10,290 bases of DNA from UBA10133 sp964348455 (lineage in GTDB: Bacteria > Patescibacteriota > Microgenomatia > UBA1400 > MFAQ01): assembly GCA_964348455.1 (NCBI GenBank), contig CAYGCQ010000035.1:1-10290 (forward strand), written 5' to 3'. How positions within the stretch are numbered: position 1 is the stretch's first letter; each line of letters opens with the position of its first letter. Below the pieces are notes generated by a model, which was given only the letters and a program-made list of their open reading frames with translations, ran no database searches and had not been told where the DNA came from. The position numbers and the translations under genes were made by a program. Below are positions 7,256 to 10,290 of this stretch, piece by piece.

Positions 7256-7860
7256 TTGATGTACATCCAACTTGGGTGTTTATCGTTTTTTATTACGAAC
7301 CAAGGTGCTATTTGATAGGCGTTGCACCACCCGGTAACTGCAGGAATGACTCCCATATCAAATCGTCTCCAGTTGCGCGACCAGTCTTCGAAGTCGTGGC
7401 CATAAACGACACCTCCTTTTTTTACTTTTTTTGACCAAAGAGAAATGTCTTGTACTGTATATTCAAAGGCATGATTACCATCAATGTATACAAAATCTAG
7501 AGATTCGTCTGGGAACTGTTTAGTAACTTCATGACTCCAACCCTTGATAAGTTCACATCCGTATTCTTCGGTTCTCTCTCTTGCTTCTGTCTGAGCGTCT
7601 CTGATGTCATCTCTGCTATAGTCACGATAGCCAGGATAAAGATCCCAGAGATCGATGCCGGTGAGCTTTAGTCCGGGAATGGCTTTTAAAAGAGTTTCTG
7701 AGTAACCACCACGATAGACACCGATTTCAGCTCCGACTGTAAAACCTAGATCCAGAAACATCTGAGGAATATCTGTTTCCCTGCTCATGGGAAGTTTAAT
7801 GGGGGAAGGTTGAGATGCGTCGAATTTATACTTGTCGATTAGATAGGTAAGAGTTTCCAT
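7252..7860 (-). CDS. Class I SAM-dependent methyltransferase, Methyltransf_24-like (family C, copy 1)
   Basis: A 202-residue methyltransferase. Motif I GAEIGVYRGGYSE (43-55), D70, FVYIDGNHAFE (123-133) and GGVVYGHDF (149-157) follow the same order and spacing as in the 203-residue paralogue at 4765-5376. The N-terminal segment METLTYLIDKYKFD...SPIKL is also shared and probably caps the active site. The ID-x-[ND]-H segment is where metal-dependent small-molecule O-methyltransferases of this group hold catalytic residues. It begins 6 bases after the previous stop. GGGAG lies 11 bases before the ATG, the only near-ideal Shine-Dalgarno-like match in the window, although GGAG could also pair with CTCC directly before the ATG. 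Its TGA overlaps the next ATG. Sugar O-methylation is the likely role by context. Confidence 0.86.
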   Translation of the reverse strand: METLTYLIDKYKFDASQPSPIKLPMSRETDIPQMFLDLGFTVGAEIGVYRGGYSETLLKAIPGLKLTGIDLWDLYPGYRDYSRDDIRDAQTEARERTEEYGCELIKGWSHEVTKQFPDESLDFVYIDGNHAFEYTVQDISLWSKKVKKGGVVYGHDFEDWSRNWRRFDMGVIPAVTGWCNAYQIAPWFVIKNDKHPSWMYIK

Positions 7861-7866
7861 GGAGTT

Positions 7867-9444
7867 TTAAGCTCCCATTTTCTTTTTTAATTCCGAAGCA
7901 AGGCCCCAGTAAGGCAAACCTTTTTTGGGATAGCTATTTCTAGTAACAGGCGGGAATCTTCTGAGCCCACTCGTTGATTTGAAATTTACAACACCGTTCT
8001 CTGATGGCCAGGCGCTTCGGTTGATTTCGCCTTGATTTAAGGAGACTTCTACATCTTCCCAGTCTTTTTGATTTTTCAGTGCGTTTTTGATTAATCCTAT
8101 CCAGTATTTTCGGTTACCGGCTTGAGCAAATTCCGCGTGACTGGTTTTCCAATATTTATCCCCCAGAACCCAAACGTTTGGATATTGATAGAGGCAGTCG
8201 TTGGTTGGTGGAACAAATGTAAAGTACTCGGGTGGATAAACACAATCATCCTTGGCCAATAATATGTAGTCTGTTTTTGCTTCTTGTAGTCCGACTAAAA
8301 TTTGTTTTAGTAAAGATGAATCAGTTAAGGGGACTTCTCCAACAGAGATATTCTTTTCAAATTTAGTTGGTTTTCTGGAGACTGAAATAATTGGTAGATC
8401 TCCACTGGCATTTTTAAGCTCTTTGCGAATCTTGTGTTCAAATTTGACGTCTTCGGTGTTTGTAGTGATGTAGACAATGGTAGTGTTTTTCTTGTTTGCG
8501 GTTATCTTTGGCATACTATGTTCTATTATAGTTGATTTGTTTCTTTGAATTTCATTTACCTTCTCGTTTCTTGAAAATAGTGTTGTGGCTGAGGGCCACA
8601 GTCTCTGTTTCCAGTCATTTGGCCAACCAGGAAGGGGAGCAAACTTTTCTATGAGGCCGGCAAAAAACTCTTTATTTTCTACAATCCATTTGTTATACGA
8701 GTATGCATAACTGCGACGATTTTCATCCCTACTTAGATGATACATACGGCCGTAAACAGGGCCTTTGTGAAGATGAGCATACCAAGTATTTTTGTTTGTG
8801 ATTACTCTGCCACCATTTTTCCAGGTGGTCATAGATATTTCTTCAGCCTCTTGACCCCAGCCAGTGTAGCCATCGACCTGCATAAATCCCATCTTGTCGA
8901 ACCACTTTTTGGTCATAAACCAACATGATCCCTGAAACTGAATTGTGTCGTCTAAGGGTGTGTCCCAGTTGGACAAGGTCCTACCATCCCACTTGAATCC
9001 GTGTATGGCTTTGTCGTTAATAAGTGGTGGAAACATAATATATTCGTAATCAATCGGTGGACGAGTGTCGCTTTGTGGCTGCAGTGCCCACTTGATTGGA
9101 TCTAGTCTGTGGCGTCGAGGAATTTGGACCCAGTTTGGTTTGTGGTCCTTGGCAAGCTGCTCATCAAAACCTTTTGCCATCATGCAATGGGCATCCAGTG
9201 ACATGACATATTCACCTTTGGCCTGAGATACTGCGAGATTTATTCCGTGGCGTTTTTGTGAATATGGTTGAGCCGGTAGTCGTATGTAACGAACTCTAGG
9301 GTCGGTTACGATTTCCTTTTTGGGGGGATCGTAACCATCTAGTATAGGGAGCACTTCAATGTCCCCTGTAGCCTTATCCAGAACATCAAGAATAGTCTTC
9401 TGCAAGAAGATCTCGGTTTTTGAAGGAATGACCACGGTAAGCAT
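7867..9444 (-). CDS. Two-domain glycosyltransferase: GT2 domain fused to a second GT-A-like domain
   Basis: A 525-residue fusion parallel to the one at 1735-3507. Residues 1-280 are a GT2-type domain: LTVVIPSKTE start, LDG (35-37), metal-binding D84-A85-H86, FQGSCWFMT (170-178), acceptor-side GWGQEAEEISMTTW (195-208) and NTWYAHLHK (219-227). Instead of the zinc ribbon of the sister protein it has a plain segment about residues 110-165. A charged linker (about 285-320), not Pro/Thr-rich, leads to the second domain (320-525): TIVYITTNTED, PIISVSRKP, FEKNISVGE, AKDDCVYPPEYF (397-408) and ending LPYWGLASELKKKMG. The first acidic position of that motif is Lys here, Glu in the three relatives. No signal peptide or membrane segment. 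It is the first enzyme of the run and follows a 74-base gap, so a promoter may lie just upstream. The Met at 9442-9444 is the natural start, as it directly precedes the first strand. Confidence 0.87.
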   Translation of the reverse strand: MLTVVIPSKTEIFLQKTILDVLDKATGDIEVLPILDGYDPPKKEIVTDPRVRYIRLPAQPYSQKRHGINLAVSQAKGEYVMSLDAHCMMAKGFDEQLAKDHKPNWVQIPRRHRLDPIKWALQPQSDTRPPIDYEYIMFPPLINDKAIHGFKWDGRTLSNWDTPLDDTIQFQGSCWFMTKKWFDKMGFMQVDGYTGWGQEAEEISMTTWKNGGRVITNKNTWYAHLHKGPVYGRMYHLSRDENRRSYAYSYNKWIVENKEFFAGLIEKFAPLPGWPNDWKQRLWPSATTLFSRNEKVNEIQRNKSTIIEHSMPKITANKKNTTIVYITTNTEDVKFEHKIRKELKNASGDLPIISVSRKPTKFEKNISVGEVPLTDSSLLKQILVGLQEAKTDYILLAKDDCVYPPEYFTFVPPTNDCLYQYPNVWVLGDKYWKTSHAEFAQAGNRKYWIGLIKNALKNQKDWEDVEVSLNQGEINRSAWPSENGVVNFKSTSGLRRFPPVTRNSYPKKGLPYWGLASELKKKMGA

Positions 9445-9463
9445 TGGTCATATTTATATCATA

Positions 9464-9487
9464 TAGCGCTCAAGAACTCGAGAACTA
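9464..9487. promoter_or_regulatory. Imperfect inverted repeat in the gap before the first glycosyltransferase
   Basis: A 24-base imperfect palindrome sits 20 bases before the ATG of the 525-residue enzyme. On the minus strand the outer arms TAG/CTA and the inner CTC/GAG pair, with one mismatch and two G-T wobbles, around a small loop. It is followed not by a U-tract but by TATGAT (9458-9463), which resembles a -10 box; no good -35 is found 16-19 bases upstream. It could be an operator, an mRNA hairpin or chance. The rest of the 9445-9518 gap shows nothing else. Confidence 0.25.
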
Positions 9488-9518
9488 AACTATCAGGGGA
9501 TAATTGGGTGGTTGCTGG

Positions 9519-10175
9519 CTAAGAGAATACGTTGTTGTAGTAGTCGAAGTGGATTTTGGCTCTGATATCCCAGTTAGATGAGTAGTTTGAAGAGCCCTTT
9601 GCATATCTAAAAGTCCCTGAGGTGTTTTGCATGATGTACCAAGCTCCACTGTTCTTGATAAAACCGTAGTAAGCAGGAACACGAACATCATCAATGTCGG
9701 CGATACTGTAGCCATCGGTAGGATGTTTCTCGGATGGGTCAATTTGGGCTCCTTTTGAGTCCTTAATGCCCACGATTTCTGCTGTGGGGCTACCACCACC
9801 ACCCAAGAAAGTGTCGCGAGCTTTTCGACTAAAAAGAGACAGTAAAAGCAGAGAAATACCGGTAGTACCGATAAGCTGAAGGAATAGGCGTTTGTTTTGG
9901 TCTGCTACTCCTGGAATAGAGCTTAAGTCTTCCAAGGTGCTCGGGCTTGGGATCTCTTCTGTTTTTGAGACAGATTTTTTTGACAGAGTGGGCTTAATAG
10001 AGATTGAGCGGTTGCTGAGTAGGGTATAGATTTTGGTTCCAAAGAAAAATACCAAAGGGAGATATATAAAACTGGTAATTAGTTGATTTGTTGTTCTTGC
10101 GGAAAAGATCCCAATTACCATTAGAAAAAGACAGGCAATAAAACTATAAACGATTAAGACTTTTTCGGATTTCAT
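9519..10175 (-). CDS. Membrane protein with C-terminal aromatic soluble domain, function unknown
   Basis: A 218-residue protein. Hydrophobic segments at about 6-25, 32-50 and 97-116 look like membrane spans. Between the second and third is a Ser/Pro/Lys-rich loop (about 56-95), and a GGGGSP hinge (125-130) leads to a compact C-terminal domain: GYSIADIDD (155-163), VPAYYGF (166-172), GAWYIMQ (177-183), TFRYAKGSSNYSSNW (188-202) and DYYNNVF (211-217). I have the impression that such GAWYIM/FRYAKG-like domains occur beside phage-like structural genes in uncultivated bacteria, but I cannot name the family. The start is ATG 10173-10175, coupled by ATGA to the upstream membrane gene. With odd numbers of spans the aromatic domain would end up on the opposite side from the N-terminus. 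A role in anchoring or in a membrane-embedded particle is speculation. Confidence 0.78.
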   Translation of the reverse strand: MKSEKVLIVYSFIACLFLMVIGIFSARTTNQLITSFIYLPLVFFFGTKIYTLLSNRSISIKPTLSKKSVSKTEEIPSPSTLEDLSSIPGVADQNKRLFLQLIGTTGISLLLLSLFSRKARDTFLGGGGSPTAEIVGIKDSKGAQIDPSEKHPTDGYSIADIDDVRVPAYYGFIKNSGAWYIMQNTSGTFRYAKGSSNYSSNWDIRAKIHFDYYNNVFS

Positions 10176-10290
10176 TTTAGCAGTTGTAAACTAATCCGAA
10201 ATAATATGAGGGCGATGGCAAAGAAAAGCAGGACGATATTTACTAGGAAAGTGGGTTCTGACTGATTAATAAATGTGGATAGTGAAAAGT
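10172..10290 (-). CDS. C-terminal end of a membrane protein (5' part outside the window)
   Basis: An open frame enters from the right edge and ends at TGA 10172-10174, giving 38 visible residues. It contains one clear hydrophobic span (FLVNIVLLFFAIALILF) followed by a short polar tail (RISLQLLK). The stop overlaps the ATG of the next gene as ATGA, the same arrangement seen at three other junctions here, which supports it being real coding sequence. The tail is too short to assign a family. Its coupling to another membrane protein suggests the two products work together. Confidence 0.65.
   Translation of the reverse strand, partial: FSLSTFINQSEPTFLVNIVLLFFAIALILFRISLQLLK

Noticed and set aside
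7256..7270. TTG-started extension of the 227-aa protein
   Set aside because: The ATG five codons later makes an ATGA overlap like three other junctions and aligns with the start of the family.
9485..9802. 105-codon minus-strand frame
   Set aside because: It overlaps the 218-aa membrane protein in another frame; its Thr-rich translation is a frame shadow of a coding region with better motifs.
1..10290. CRISPR arrays, tRNA or rRNA genes, insertion sequences, inverted terminal repeats
   Set aside because: I looked for regularly spaced direct repeats, cloverleaf-like segments, transposase motifs and terminal repeats and saw none; coding sequence fills nearly the whole window.
1..10290. Recoded UGA (Gly) lineage
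   Set aside because: UGA ends several genes at ATGA junctions, and the frames fit the standard bacterial code without in-frame UGA.

Overview
The window is bacterial or bacteriophage DNA with one coding direction. Every supportable gene lies on the minus strand, so the story reads from the right edge to the left. Genes are packed tightly: four junctions are ATGA overlaps, one is an 8-base overlap, and the other gaps are 6 to 77 bases. UGA serves as a stop at all four ATGA junctions, which argues against a UGA-recoded lineage. Most starts have no visible Shine-Dalgarno sequence. The gene content (large beta-rich virion-like protein, small membrane protein with a C-terminal aromatic domain, soluble glycosyltransferases and methyltransferases) is a combination I associate with uncultivated bacteria of the Patescibacteria/CPR type or with phages. 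That assignment is inference; no marker gene is present.

Right edge (9519-10290): the C-terminal tail of a membrane protein, coupled by an ATGA overlap to a 218-residue protein with three predicted membrane segments and a C-terminal soluble domain. Neither has a recognisable function.

Centre (1735-9444): nine consecutive genes made from only four protein families. A = GT2-type glycosyltransferase domain. B = a second GT-A-like domain of about 225 residues with an E-D-D-C-x-Y-type acidic motif. C = a Methyltransf_24-like methyltransferase of about 200 residues. D = a compact methyltransferase-like protein of about 165 residues. In transcription order: A-B fusion (525 aa), C (202), B (227), D (166), B (229), C (203), D (164), A (243), A-B fusion (590). 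No sugar-nucleotide synthesis, flippase, polymerase or export gene is present, and none of these enzymes has a membrane segment. The simplest reading is a cytosolic machine that assembles a short O-methylated glycan.

Left edge (1-1657): a long open frame, cut by the window edge, encoding at least 552 residues of a Ser/Thr/Gly-rich, beta-rich protein. It has three related repeats and no signal peptide, and resembles a virion or tail-fibre type structural protein. It directly follows the modification genes and is a natural candidate for the glycosylated acceptor (inference). It is easy to miss because it has no stop inside the window.

The most interesting features are the combinatorial re-use of four modules, the B domain found both alone and fused, the zinc-ribbon insert in the 590-residue enzyme, and the possible link between this glycosylation set and the repeat protein.
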